Source: Ignavibacteria bacterium
GTDB taxonomy: Bacteria; Bacteroidota; Ignavibacteria; Ignavibacteriales; Ignavibacteriaceae
NCBI GenBank assembly: GCA_021286645.1
Contig: JAJTBZ010000097.1
Span: forward strand, 1 to 64,000
Length of the DNA: 64,000 nucleotides
Reading direction: 5' to 3'
Shown here: positions 52,459 to 60,907 of the stretch, in pieces
Layout of the letters: each line of letters opens with the position of its first letter
Position numbering within the stretch: the stretch's first letter is position 1
Translations under genes and position numbers: made by a program
The notes under the pieces: model-generated
Seen by the model: the letters and a program-made list of their open reading frames with translations, nothing else
Told to the model about the DNA's origin: nothing
Database searches by the model: none

Positions 52459-54942
52459 ATGGCTAAGAAAAATGACACTTCAATGTTCTTTACTGATCGC
52501 GAGGATCTCGAAAGTTACTCGCTTTCCAATCAGTATTCGGAACATCTGGAATTCTTTTTGGTAAAGGATAAATTTACTGTTACCCCCAATGATATCTATT
52601 ACGCGCTTTCTATGTCAGTTCGTGACAGGCTGATTCGTAAATGGCTGCGTACACAGCACTCACATATGCAAAAAGACGCAAAACGCGTTTACTATCTCTC
52701 GCTTGAGTTCCTGATGGGAAGACTGTTGGGAGATGCGCTTATTAATATGGATTATTATGAAGAGTGCCGTAAGATTCTCTTAAATGACGGGTATCATTTG
52801 GAAGACATTAAGGAAGAAGAGCACGATATGGGGCTTGGAAATGGCGGCTTGGGCCGTTTAGCTTCATGTTTCCTTGATTCAATGGCAACTCTTGATTTAC
52901 CTGCCTACGGATATGGTATCCGCTATGAATATGGTATTTTTAAACAAGAAATTGAAAATGGCCATCAGGTAGAGCAACCCGATCATTGGCTCGCTTCCGG
53001 TAACCCGTGGGAAATACAACGCCGTGAATTGCAATATCGCGTTAAATTTAACGGACGGCTGGAAGTAGTGAACGAAGGTAAAGGGAAACTGAAATTCCTT
53101 TGGGTAGATACCGATGATGTACTTGCAACAGCTTATGACGTTCCAATTCCGGGTTACAAGACCGATACGGTGAATAACCTGCGCCTCTGGTCTGCCAAGG
53201 CAACTCAGGAATTCAGTTTTAAAGATTTTAACGCGGGCAATTACGTTGCGGCTGTTGAAAGAAAAAATCAGAGCGAAAATATTTCCAAAGTGCTGTATCC
53301 GAACGATACATATATCGAAGGGAAGTTCCTGCGCCTGAAACAACAGTATTTCTTCGTTTCGGCTTCTTTACAGGATATTATCCGTAAGTATAAAATTAAT
53401 CATGATTCGTATGATGATTTCGCGAAGAAAACGGCAATTCAGCTTAATGATACACACCCGGTTATTGCAATACCCGAACTTATGCGCATCCTGATTGACG
53501 AAGAAGAATTAACATGGGAAGCAGCCTGGGCAATTACCAATCAAACTTTTGCATATACAAACCATACCATTGTTCCGGAAGCCCTGGAAGAATGGCCCGT
53601 TCGTATTTTACAGGAACTCTTGCCGCGCCATTTACAAATAATTTACGAAATTAATCAGCGGTTTCTCGATAATCTCCGAGCCAAATATAACCCGTCGGAT
53701 GAAATTATTTCAAAACTTTCGATTATCCGTGAAGGTGATGAAAAACGGATTCGTATGGCGCACCTGGCAATTATTGGCTGCCATGCAGTTAATGGAGTTG
53801 CCGCACTGCATACCGAAATCCTTAAAGAGCACATATTCCCGCACTTCCATAAGATTTACCCCGATAAATTCTTTAATGTAACAAACGGTATTACGCCACG
53901 TAGGTGGCTGCGCGCGGCGAACCCCTCGCTTTCTGAACTGATTACCGAGACAATTGGTGAACAATGGATTAAAAATCTTGATCATCTAAGGAATCTGGAA
54001 AAGCACACGGGTGATTCTTCATTCAGGGAAAGCTGGCGTACATTTAAATGGACTGCCAAAAAGGAACTGATTAAATGCATTCAGGCTGAACATGGCATCA
54101 GCGTTGACCCCGATTCAATTTTTGATATTCAGGTTAAACGCTTCCACGAATATAAACGTCAATTGTTGAACGTATTTCATGTAATCCGGTTATACCAGAG
54201 ACTGAAAGACAACCCTAATCTTGAAGTTGCTCCTCGTACTGTTATCTTCTCGGGAAAAGCAGCACCGGCATACCTGCAGGCCAAATTGATAATTAAGTTA
54301 ATCAATAACGTGGCACATGTTATTAACCATGACCCTGCAGTAAAAGATAAACTGAAAGTTTTCTTCCTGAAGAATTATTCAGTTTCTCTGGCTGAAGAGA
54401 TAATTCCGGCGGCTGATCTTTCGGAACAGATTTCAACTGCCGGCTTTGAAGCTTCGGGGACCGGTAATATGAAATTTGCCCTCAATGGCGCGCTTACCAT
54501 TGGTACAATGGATGGTGCCAATGTTGAAATTCTCGAAGAAGTAGGCGCGGATAATATTTTTATCTTTGGATTACTGGCCGATGAGGTCTTAAAACTGAAA
54601 CAAACCGGCTATGATCCGCGTATGTATTACGAAACCAATGCGGAACTGCGACGGGTAGTTGACTCGATAGCGAATAATGAATTCAGCAGATTTGAGCATG
54701 GCATATTCCAGTTGTTGATTGACGGACTTTTGAACGTGGACTACTATTGTCTGTTCGCGGATTTTGATTCGTATATGAAAACGCAGGAACAGGTTTCTGA
54801 TTTATATATGAACAAAGACGAGTGGACAAAGAAATCAATATTGAATGTTGCACGGATAGGTAAATTCTCAAGCGACCGTTCAATTAGAGATTATGCCCAG
54901 CTGATCTGGAAAGTTAAACCCGTACGAGTTAAAATCGATTAA
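52459..54942 (+). CDS. glgP: Glycogen/alpha-glucan phosphorylase
   Basis: GlgP releases glucose 1-phosphate from alpha-1,4-glucans using phosphate and PLP. The 827-residue protein has GNGGLGRLASCF near the N terminus, QLNDTHPVIAIPELMR, VKRFHEYKRQLLN, and the PLP site EASGTGNMKFALNG with Lys672. The ATG at 52459 follows AGGGATACT; a start 28 codons earlier would overlap rfbC. In this operon the product glucose 1-phosphate is the substrate of RfbA. Confidence 0.97.
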   Translation: MAKKNDTSMFFTDREDLESYSLSNQYSEHLEFFLVKDKFTVTPNDIYYALSMSVRDRLIRKWLRTQHSHMQKDAKRVYYLSLEFLMGRLLGDALINMDYYEECRKILLNDGYHLEDIKEEEHDMGLGNGGLGRLASCFLDSMATLDLPAYGYGIRYEYGIFKQEIENGHQVEQPDHWLASGNPWEIQRRELQYRVKFNGRLEVVNEGKGKLKFLWVDTDDVLATAYDVPIPGYKTDTVNNLRLWSAKATQEFSFKDFNAGNYVAAVERKNQSENISKVLYPNDTYIEGKFLRLKQQYFFVSASLQDIIRKYKINHDSYDDFAKKTAIQLNDTHPVIAIPELMRILIDEEELTWEAAWAITNQTFAYTNHTIVPEALEEWPVRILQELLPRHLQIIYEINQRFLDNLRAKYNPSDEIISKLSIIREGDEKRIRMAHLAIIGCHAVNGVAALHTEILKEHIFPHFHKIYPDKFFNVTNGITPRRWLRAANPSLSELITETIGEQWIKNLDHLRNLEKHTGDSSFRESWRTFKWTAKKELIKCIQAEHGISVDPDSIFDIQVKRFHEYKRQLLNVFHVIRLYQRLKDNPNLEVAPRTVIFSGKAAPAYLQAKLIIKLINNVAHVINHDPAVKDKLKVFFLKNYSVSLAEEIIPAADLSEQISTAGFEASGTGNMKFALNGALTIGTMDGANVEILEEVGADNIFIFGLLADEVLKLKQTGYDPRMYYETNAELRRVVDSIANNEFSRFEHGIFQLLIDGLLNVDYYCLFADFDSYMKTQEQVSDLYMNKDEWTKKSILNVARIGKFSSDRSIRDYAQLIWKVKPVRVKID

Positions 54943-54958
54943 AAGCAATGAGGAATAC

Positions 54959-56284
54959 ATGAATATTGCAGTAATTGGAACCGGGTATGTGGGATTGGTA
55001 TCCGGTACATGTTTTGCCGAGATTGGATCACAGGTAATCTGTGTCGATAACGATCCTGTAAAATTGAAAAAGATGCAAAATGCAGAAGTGCCGATCTATG
55101 AACCCGGCTTGGAGGTATTATTCCTTAGGAATATAGAAAAGAAACGGCTTATTTTTACCGATAACCTGAAAGAAGCAGTTCTGAAGTCGGAAGTTATTTT
55201 TCTTTGCCTGCCAACTCCCCAGGGCGGCGATGGAGCGGCTGATTTGCAGTATGTAATGAAAGCAGCAGCCGATATAGCGGACATTTTACTTGCAGAAGGC
55301 AGTAAAGACTATAAAATTCTGGTAAATAAAAGTACGGTTCCGGTTGGGACATCACGTAAAGTAGAAAAAATACTTTCCGATAAAGGCGTAACGAATTTTG
55401 ATATCGTGTCCAATCCTGAATTCCTCCGCGAAGGATTCGCCGTGGAAGATTTTATGAAGCCAGACAGGATTGTTATTGGAGCCCGCTCGGAAAAAGCCTT
55501 ACAGATTATGCGTAACCTGTACGAGCCATTCGTTCGGCAGGGCAACCCTATTCTTGATATGGATAACGAGAGCTCTGAGGTTACGAAATACGCGGCAAAC
55601 TCATATTTGGCAATGCGTATTACATTTATGAATGAACTCGCGAACTTTTGCGAAAAGGCCGGCGCGGATGTTGACTTAATACGCAAAGGTATGGGAAGCG
55701 ATTCCCGTATCGGTAAGCGTTTTCTGTTCCCGGGTATAGGTTACGGCGGATCGTGTTTCCCAAAGGATGTGAACGCACTTATTAAAACCGCCAGGGATTT
55801 TGATTCGGAATTAAATATCCTGACTGTTGTAGATAAAGTGAATAAGGCACAAAAACAGGTACTGGTTAAAAAAGTTCAGAAGATGTTCGGCGAAGTTCTT
55901 AAAGGCCGCCATTTTGCAATTTGGGGACTTGCATTTAAACCCAATACCGATGACATGCGCGATGCTCCTTCAATTACGATTATCAATATGTTATTGGACG
56001 CGGGGGCTACGGTAGCTGCATACGATCCGGCAGCGGCAGAGACTTCGAAGTATTTCTTCGGTGACCGTATTCGGTATGCTGTAGATGAATATGATGCGTT
56101 GACAGGTGCCGATGCACTTCTGGTGCTAACCGAGTGGAATGAATTCAGGAATCCTGATTTTACCCGAATTAAAGCCGCGTTAAAGAATAATGTAATCTTC
56201 GATGGCAGGAATGTATTTTCTGTAGAAAAGATGCAGGAAGTTGGTATGGTTTATCATTCGATTGGCAGAAAGCCCATTGAATAG
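54959..56284 (+). CDS. ugd: UDP-glucose 6-dehydrogenase
   Basis: Ugd oxidises UDP-glucose twice to UDP-glucuronate with NAD. The 441-residue protein has an N-terminal Rossmann site (IAVIGTGYVGLVSGTCFAEIG), STVPVGTS, SNPEFLREG, and the catalytic Cys266 in GIGYGGSCFPKD. A C-terminal NAD domain follows (GLAFKPNTDDMRDAPS). AGGA lies a few bases before the ATG. It is the last gene of the STAS-rfbA-rfbC-glgP-ugd operon and ends at a strong terminator. Confidence 0.97.
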   Translation: MNIAVIGTGYVGLVSGTCFAEIGSQVICVDNDPVKLKKMQNAEVPIYEPGLEVLFLRNIEKKRLIFTDNLKEAVLKSEVIFLCLPTPQGGDGAADLQYVMKAAADIADILLAEGSKDYKILVNKSTVPVGTSRKVEKILSDKGVTNFDIVSNPEFLREGFAVEDFMKPDRIVIGARSEKALQIMRNLYEPFVRQGNPILDMDNESSEVTKYAANSYLAMRITFMNELANFCEKAGADVDLIRKGMGSDSRIGKRFLFPGIGYGGSCFPKDVNALIKTARDFDSELNILTVVDKVNKAQKQVLVKKVQKMFGEVLKGRHFAIWGLAFKPNTDDMRDAPSITIINMLLDAGATVAAYDPAAAETSKYFFGDRIRYAVDEYDALTGADALLVLTEWNEFRNPDFTRIKAALKNNVIFDGRNVFSVEKMQEVGMVYHSIGRKPIE

Positions 56285-56304
56285 AAGAAGCTAACCTGAT
56301 TTTC

Positions 56305-56342
56305 GGCTGCTTATCCTGTATTGGGTAAGCAGCCTTTTTTTT
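56305..56342 (+). terminator. Terminator of the rfbA-ugd operon
   Basis: A 9-bp perfect stem (56305-56313 with 56326-56334) is followed by eight T. Confidence 0.95.
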
Positions 56343-56344
56343 GT

Positions 56345-56375
56345 AAAAAAAAGCTGTCCTTATTGAAGGGACAGC
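56345..56375 (-). terminator. Terminator of the unknown-protein operon
   Basis: On the minus strand a 7-bp perfect stem (56369-56375 with 56353-56359) is followed by eight T. It lies back to back with the ugd terminator. Confidence 0.93.
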
Positions 56376-56380
56376 AAAAT

Positions 56381-57316
56381 TCACTTAAAAATCACTGCTT
56401 TGAGGTCTCGTTTTTCAATCAGCAGTTTTTTTCTTTCGTATTTTTCCTCCTGTTCATATTCTTTCAGAAGTACACCGATTGAAACAAGATTTATCATTTC
56501 TTCAATAATGGCAGTTTTAAGTTTCGCAGCAGTTTCGGCATCCAAAACTCCATTTTTCTCGTGGCGTGCTATGTGCTGAATAATGTTAAGGTTTTTCATC
56601 ATTCCGTCAGAATGCCGGTCAATTTCGTCGGGGGCCTTAAACCTGATCTTTTGCCAGAATTGTTGGAAGAGGGTTTTTAGAATCTCCGCCACTTTAAATC
56701 CGACCTGGAGGCCCAGAATAAAATCCGGGCCTGAATCCAGGTAAGCAATATGTAATTTGGAGATTTTATCTTCTACCACTTTGGCAATAAGCGCGTGAAG
56801 GCGGTGAAGCGATTCCAGTACAGCCGCCAGGCGGGCAGGTTGCAGCCCTGAGGCATCGTATTCACAAACTTCAACCTCCAGAATCCTGTCGGAATCGGTT
56901 AAAGCCGATTGTTTATGTTTCCAGATTTGCTGCTCAAGCGCCGAGATATAGAGCCGGAGCGTGTGCAGATTAGCAAATAAGGACTGGAATAGCGCGTAAT
57001 CTGCGGGAGAGGAGAAAATTTCCGCAGTTGACTCAACCGAATGGAGTTTTGCCACCATTTTGGCGATCTGCCGTGGTTGTAATAACTCCATAATACCTAA
57101 AAGTTCGGTTACCTGCAATGCCTCGGGGTTTGCAATACAGGAGGCGAGACCATCGCGGGCTTCGAAGATTGTATCGGTAAAAGCGCCGCGGATCGTATCG
57201 GATACCGCTACCGGTTGCGAATAATCCAGAAGTGGCGAAAGCACTTCGCACAATTCATCGATTTTGCATTTTTTAGCAATATCCTGTAATTGCTTAATAA
57301 AGGCATTTGTTTGCAT
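56381..57316 (-). CDS. Helical protein of unknown function
   Basis: I do not recognise this 311-residue soluble protein. It is mostly helical, with no signal peptide and no membrane segment. It has an N-terminal half with many hydrophobic heptad-like stretches (LLGIMELLQPRQIAKMVAKL) and a C-terminal charged coiled-coil-like end (LLKEYEQEEKYERKKLLIEKRDLKAVIFK). It follows the HGSNAT-like gene by 7 bases, with AGGTGC before the ATG, so the two are probably co-transcribed. Confidence 0.75.
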   Translation of the reverse strand: MQTNAFIKQLQDIAKKCKIDELCEVLSPLLDYSQPVAVSDTIRGAFTDTIFEARDGLASCIANPEALQVTELLGIMELLQPRQIAKMVAKLHSVESTAEIFSSPADYALFQSLFANLHTLRLYISALEQQIWKHKQSALTDSDRILEVEVCEYDASGLQPARLAAVLESLHRLHALIAKVVEDKISKLHIAYLDSGPDFILGLQVGFKVAEILKTLFQQFWQKIRFKAPDEIDRHSDGMMKNLNIIQHIARHEKNGVLDAETAAKLKTAIIEEMINLVSIGVLLKEYEQEEKYERKKLLIEKRDLKAVIFK

Positions 57317-57323
57317 TATGCAC

Positions 57324-58472
57324 CTATACTTTTAAGAAAATTCCTTTTTTATAGAAAATCCACATTATACCCAGCCAGAATAACACATAAGTAAGCGCGT
57401 AGGCGAGGGATGCGTTAATTGGGCTGAAAAAAGGCACGAAAAGGTGGTCGTAGATGATTCCTTTGAGTGAAACCAGCTCGCCCAGGGAGCCGACAGGCAA
57501 TTTTATCTGTACAAGCAGGCGCCCTACAAGGCCGGATAATACATATACGGTAATTGCATTTGTGCCATAGACTACAAACGGGGTTATCCATTTTTTATAG
57601 CCCTTAATATCTACCAGCCAATAGCACATACCAAAAACGTGCAGCGCGAGACCGGCAGTATATAAAACATATGAACTGGTCCAGATACTTTTGTTAAGCG
57701 GAAAATTAAGGCTCCATAACCAACCCAGTAAGAGGGCCAAATTTCCGAAAACGAAAATCCAGACAACTTTCGTGATTGGTTCGTTTTTCGAACGAAGCCA
57801 ATGGCCGAGCATCATGCCGCAGATGGCGGTTGAGATAGCCGGGATAGTAGAAAGCAGGCCTTCAGGGTCCCAGACCTTTGTAGATGCCCACATGTGTCCA
57901 TGGAGGATGATATTATCGATATAGGCAGCCAGGTTGGTTGCGGGTTCCAAATTAGCATATCCTACCCCGGGAACCGGGATGAACATCATGAGGAACCAAT
58001 AGATAACCAGTAATGAAACGCCAACTATTGCCTGCCAGCGGATATTTGCCTTTAGGAAAATAATGGAGGCTATAATATATACGATGCCAATGCGTTGCAA
58101 TACTCCGGGGATTCGGAGACTGGAAAGATCGATAAAGTGGAAGTTTGTTAAATCGAAGAAGGGGAATGCAGCCAACAGAATACCCAGCATGAATATGGTG
58201 AATCCACGGCGGATGATCTGGAGAATAAGCTGATTTTGGTTATCCCCGCGTTCCTTCCTTTTTGTTAGGGATATGGTTATTGCCACACCGACTATGAATA
58301 AAAAGAAGGGAAAGATGAGATCTGTAGGGGTGCAGCCATTCCATTTAGCATGCTCCAGCGGCGGGTAGATAGTAGCCCAGGTGCCGGGGTTGTTTACTAA
58401 AATCATGGCGGCAATGGTTAATCCCCTGAATATATCGAGTGATAATATACGGTTTTCTAATTTAGAAGACAT
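57324..58472 (-). CDS. HGSNAT-like (DUF5009) membrane acyltransferase
   Basis: The 382-residue protein has about ten predicted membrane helices. It begins with the family signature LSLDIFRGLTIAAMILVN and carries LEHAKWNGCTPTDLIFPFFLFIVG, which matches heparan-alpha-glucosaminide N-acetyltransferase-like/DUF5009 proteins (related to acyltransferase_3 and YeiB). These are thought to acetylate or transport amino sugars across the membrane. Activity and substrate are inferred. The ATG has only a weak ribosome binding site. It is the first gene of a two-gene operon. Confidence 0.87.
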   Translation of the reverse strand: MSSKLENRILSLDIFRGLTIAAMILVNNPGTWATIYPPLEHAKWNGCTPTDLIFPFFLFIVGVAITISLTKRKERGDNQNQLILQIIRRGFTIFMLGILLAAFPFFDLTNFHFIDLSSLRIPGVLQRIGIVYIIASIIFLKANIRWQAIVGVSLLVIYWFLMMFIPVPGVGYANLEPATNLAAYIDNIILHGHMWASTKVWDPEGLLSTIPAISTAICGMMLGHWLRSKNEPITKVVWIFVFGNLALLLGWLWSLNFPLNKSIWTSSYVLYTAGLALHVFGMCYWLVDIKGYKKWITPFVVYGTNAITVYVLSGLVGRLLVQIKLPVGSLGELVSLKGIIYDHLFVPFFSPINASLAYALTYVLFWLGIMWIFYKKGIFLKV

Positions 58473-58922
58473 AGAGAACTATTCCATTATTAGTTAGTGG
58501 TACACAAAGATAAGCAATAAAATGTAATGGCAAACACGCCATTGAAAAAAAACAATAAGTATAAGGCGGCAGAAAGGTTGAAAAAAATACATAGGCCTGC
58601 ATATTTATGCGGGGCATAAAATATGGTTTGATGGGCTGAAAATGAATTCGTAATATAGAGCAGGCAGGTTATAGAGGCATTAGACGCGGGCGGAGCCATA
58701 TTGGTTCCGTGAAAAATATACAAATGCCTGATGTTAATTACAAAGGAAATATTAGTTAAATAAATAAAAAATATCTTGACATTGTGTAAAAAAATAAGTA
58801 AATCATTCTTTCGAATTTAGAATTTTTGTTATCCGGCGAAATGGAAGGATAACCGGACGTATAAATCTTCTAACGGTAGTGCTTTTACTTATTTCATCAT
58901 TAACCATATAAAGGAGAGCGAC
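58473..58922. other. Intergenic region upstream of the 611-residue cargo
   Basis: These 450 bases contain no credible gene. A small hairpin (58526-58531 with 58538-58543) lies in the left part and a promoter-like site at 58776-58804. The leader ahead of the cargo gene is about 110 bases long, and AAGGAGAG precedes the ATG. Confidence 0.5.
58776..58804 (+). promoter_or_regulatory. Sigma-70-type promoter of the 611-residue T9SS cargo
   Basis: A perfect TTGACA (58776-58781) with a 17-base spacer and TAAATC (58799-58804, weak -10) lies about 120 bases before the ATG, within A/T-rich DNA that could act as an UP element. Confidence 0.5.
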
Positions 58923-60758
58923 ATGTTGAAAAAGATGTCTACAGTGTTCTTTGTGATTCTCTTTGCTACTTTTGTATTTGGCCAGGCCAAATTGCAGAAG
59001 GCTCCTGGTTTACGTATGGATGATCCTGCTCAAACGAGTATCTCGATGCAGCAGATGAACAATACATACGTTCATAAAGCAGGTTTAGCAAACTGGGTAT
59101 TAGTTGATACAATGCCCAACTTATTAGGTTCTGCAAGCTTTGGTATTCACCCGATAGCTTATGATCCATATTCAAAGACTATCGCCGTTATTCACCGTAA
59201 CAGAGGTCAGGTAGGCGGCAGCGGTGCTTTGTATTATAACTATTCAACCGATAATGGTGCTACATGGAAACGTGTTACCCCGGCTGTTAACAATGCACAG
59301 CAGTCAAGCTTAACTGCCCGCTATCCCAGTATGACAATCAGCAATGGTGAAAGATCAGCTACTCCTGGTGACGCTATTGGTGCTTTTGCATACCCGGTAT
59401 TGGCAAGTTCTTTTGATTATTGCGGTTTCGCATTCGATCAGATTGGCGGCGGCAGCCCTTCTGGTTCTGTTATGGATCATGATGGTGCTTATTCATCATC
59501 AGCTCCGGTATGGGCCTCAGATAAATTGCACTCTACCACGATTCTTTGGCAGATGGACTATGGTACAGCTCCTACAGCTCACCCGGATTGGCAAGGACGT
59601 TTATTCAGAACAAGTGATTTCGGGTCAACAGTAGATTCATTAGTTCCTACTGCTTTTGACGGTGTAAAAGTTACATCAATGATCGTTGGTAACGGTTCAT
59701 CGAATAATGGCGTTATGTACATGGGCGGTCTCGTTCGTCCTGATACCTCAGTTGCCCCGAAACCGAACATGGGCTGGTATGCCGGTGTTATGAAATCAAC
59801 CGATGAAGGTGCAACATGGACCGAATGGGAAATCATCGATTTCAGAACCATTACTGCTTTGAAAAACTATCATGAATTATTTGATTATGTACTTGGCGAT
59901 ACCTATGTATCATACGCAGCAAACGTTGTAGTAGATGCAGCCGGTTATCCTCACTTAGCTACCTGTTTAGCTGATACCGTTAACAATAAAGTTGCACTCG
60001 TTGAATTATACAAAGATGCAACAGGCTGGAAAGGTAACGTAATTTCCGATAAAATTAATCCATGGTGCTATACCATTTGGAAAAACAATACACAGTCACC
60101 AAGTATCGGTCAGATGGGACCTTCACCGTTCTTAGCAATCGATAAATTTGGAACTTATATTGCATGTTCATACGTATCAGCTATAACCACTGCAACAACA
60201 GATTCTGTAATTGACGGTTATGTAGCTGTTCGCAAAGTAAATGGCGGTACATGGTCCACTGCCAATATTACACAGACTCCGAACAGAAATGAAGACTGTT
60301 TCCATTTGGCTCCTTATCTTGAGCTCCCAACAGCAACTTCACCACTTAGCCAGTGCTATGCTTACTTATTCTACTCATACGAAAAAGGATTAGACGGAGT
60401 AGCTAACGTAGCCGGTGGTGGAAATCCTGCTAACTTCTGGGTTGCTGCTTTATCGCTTGATAAAGTTGGTGTAACTGATAAAGTTACAGCAGCACAATCA
60501 TTTGACTTAAATCAGAACTATCCTAACCCGTTCAACCCTGTAACAAAGATCAGCTTTAATTTAAGCAAAGCTGGCAGCGCTTCATTACGCGTATACGATG
60601 TACTCGGAAGAGAAGTTGCAACATTGGTTAACGGACAGTTAACAAGCGGTACCCATGAATATATGTTCAACGGTGCAAAATTAGCATCGGGCATGTATAT
60701 CTATAAGCTTGAAGCTAATGGTGTTACAGCTCAAAAGAAAATGATGCTCTTAAAGTAA
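58923..60758 (+). CDS. T9SS cargo with sialidase/BNR-like fold
   Basis: The 611-residue protein has a signal peptide ending FVFGQ, a long beta-propeller-like region with Asp-box-type motifs (NYSTDNGATWKR, KSTDEGATWTEW), and a type A sorting domain (LNQNYPNPFNPVTKI, ending KKMMLLK). It should be secreted by Sec/T9SS and surface-attached. Codons are strongly biased (TTA for Leu, GTT and GGT frequent), unlike most of the window, which suggests a high expression level. The function is unknown; sialidase-like motifs alone do not show glycosidase activity. AAGGAGAG precedes the ATG, and a terminator follows. Confidence 0.9.
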   Translation: MLKKMSTVFFVILFATFVFGQAKLQKAPGLRMDDPAQTSISMQQMNNTYVHKAGLANWVLVDTMPNLLGSASFGIHPIAYDPYSKTIAVIHRNRGQVGGSGALYYNYSTDNGATWKRVTPAVNNAQQSSLTARYPSMTISNGERSATPGDAIGAFAYPVLASSFDYCGFAFDQIGGGSPSGSVMDHDGAYSSSAPVWASDKLHSTTILWQMDYGTAPTAHPDWQGRLFRTSDFGSTVDSLVPTAFDGVKVTSMIVGNGSSNNGVMYMGGLVRPDTSVAPKPNMGWYAGVMKSTDEGATWTEWEIIDFRTITALKNYHELFDYVLGDTYVSYAANVVVDAAGYPHLATCLADTVNNKVALVELYKDATGWKGNVISDKINPWCYTIWKNNTQSPSIGQMGPSPFLAIDKFGTYIACSYVSAITTATTDSVIDGYVAVRKVNGGTWSTANITQTPNRNEDCFHLAPYLELPTATSPLSQCYAYLFYSYEKGLDGVANVAGGGNPANFWVAALSLDKVGVTDKVTAAQSFDLNQNYPNPFNPVTKISFNLSKAGSASLRVYDVLGREVATLVNGQLTSGTHEYMFNGAKLASGMYIYKLEANGVTAQKKMMLLK

Positions 60759-60779
60759 TTTGGTGTGTTTTATACAGCG

Positions 60780-60811
60780 AAGCGGGTCCCCTGAAAAGGG
60801 GCCCGCTTTAA
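60780..60811 (+). terminator. Terminator of the 611-residue cargo gene
   Basis: An 11-bp stem with one bulged base (60780-60791 with 60798-60808) and loop TGAAAA is followed by a short T-rich stretch. Confidence 0.85.
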
Positions 60812-60907
60812 TTAATATACCTCAACATAGCGAATGGAATACGTTATACCATACATTTCTTTTGATCATCGTGTAAATTAATTAACTAACTATAAAGTGG
60901 AGAAGAG

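Noticed and set aside
58490-58723. 77-codon minus-strand frame upstream of the HGSNAT-like gene
   Set aside because: Low-complexity, no ribosome binding site and no recognisable protein features.
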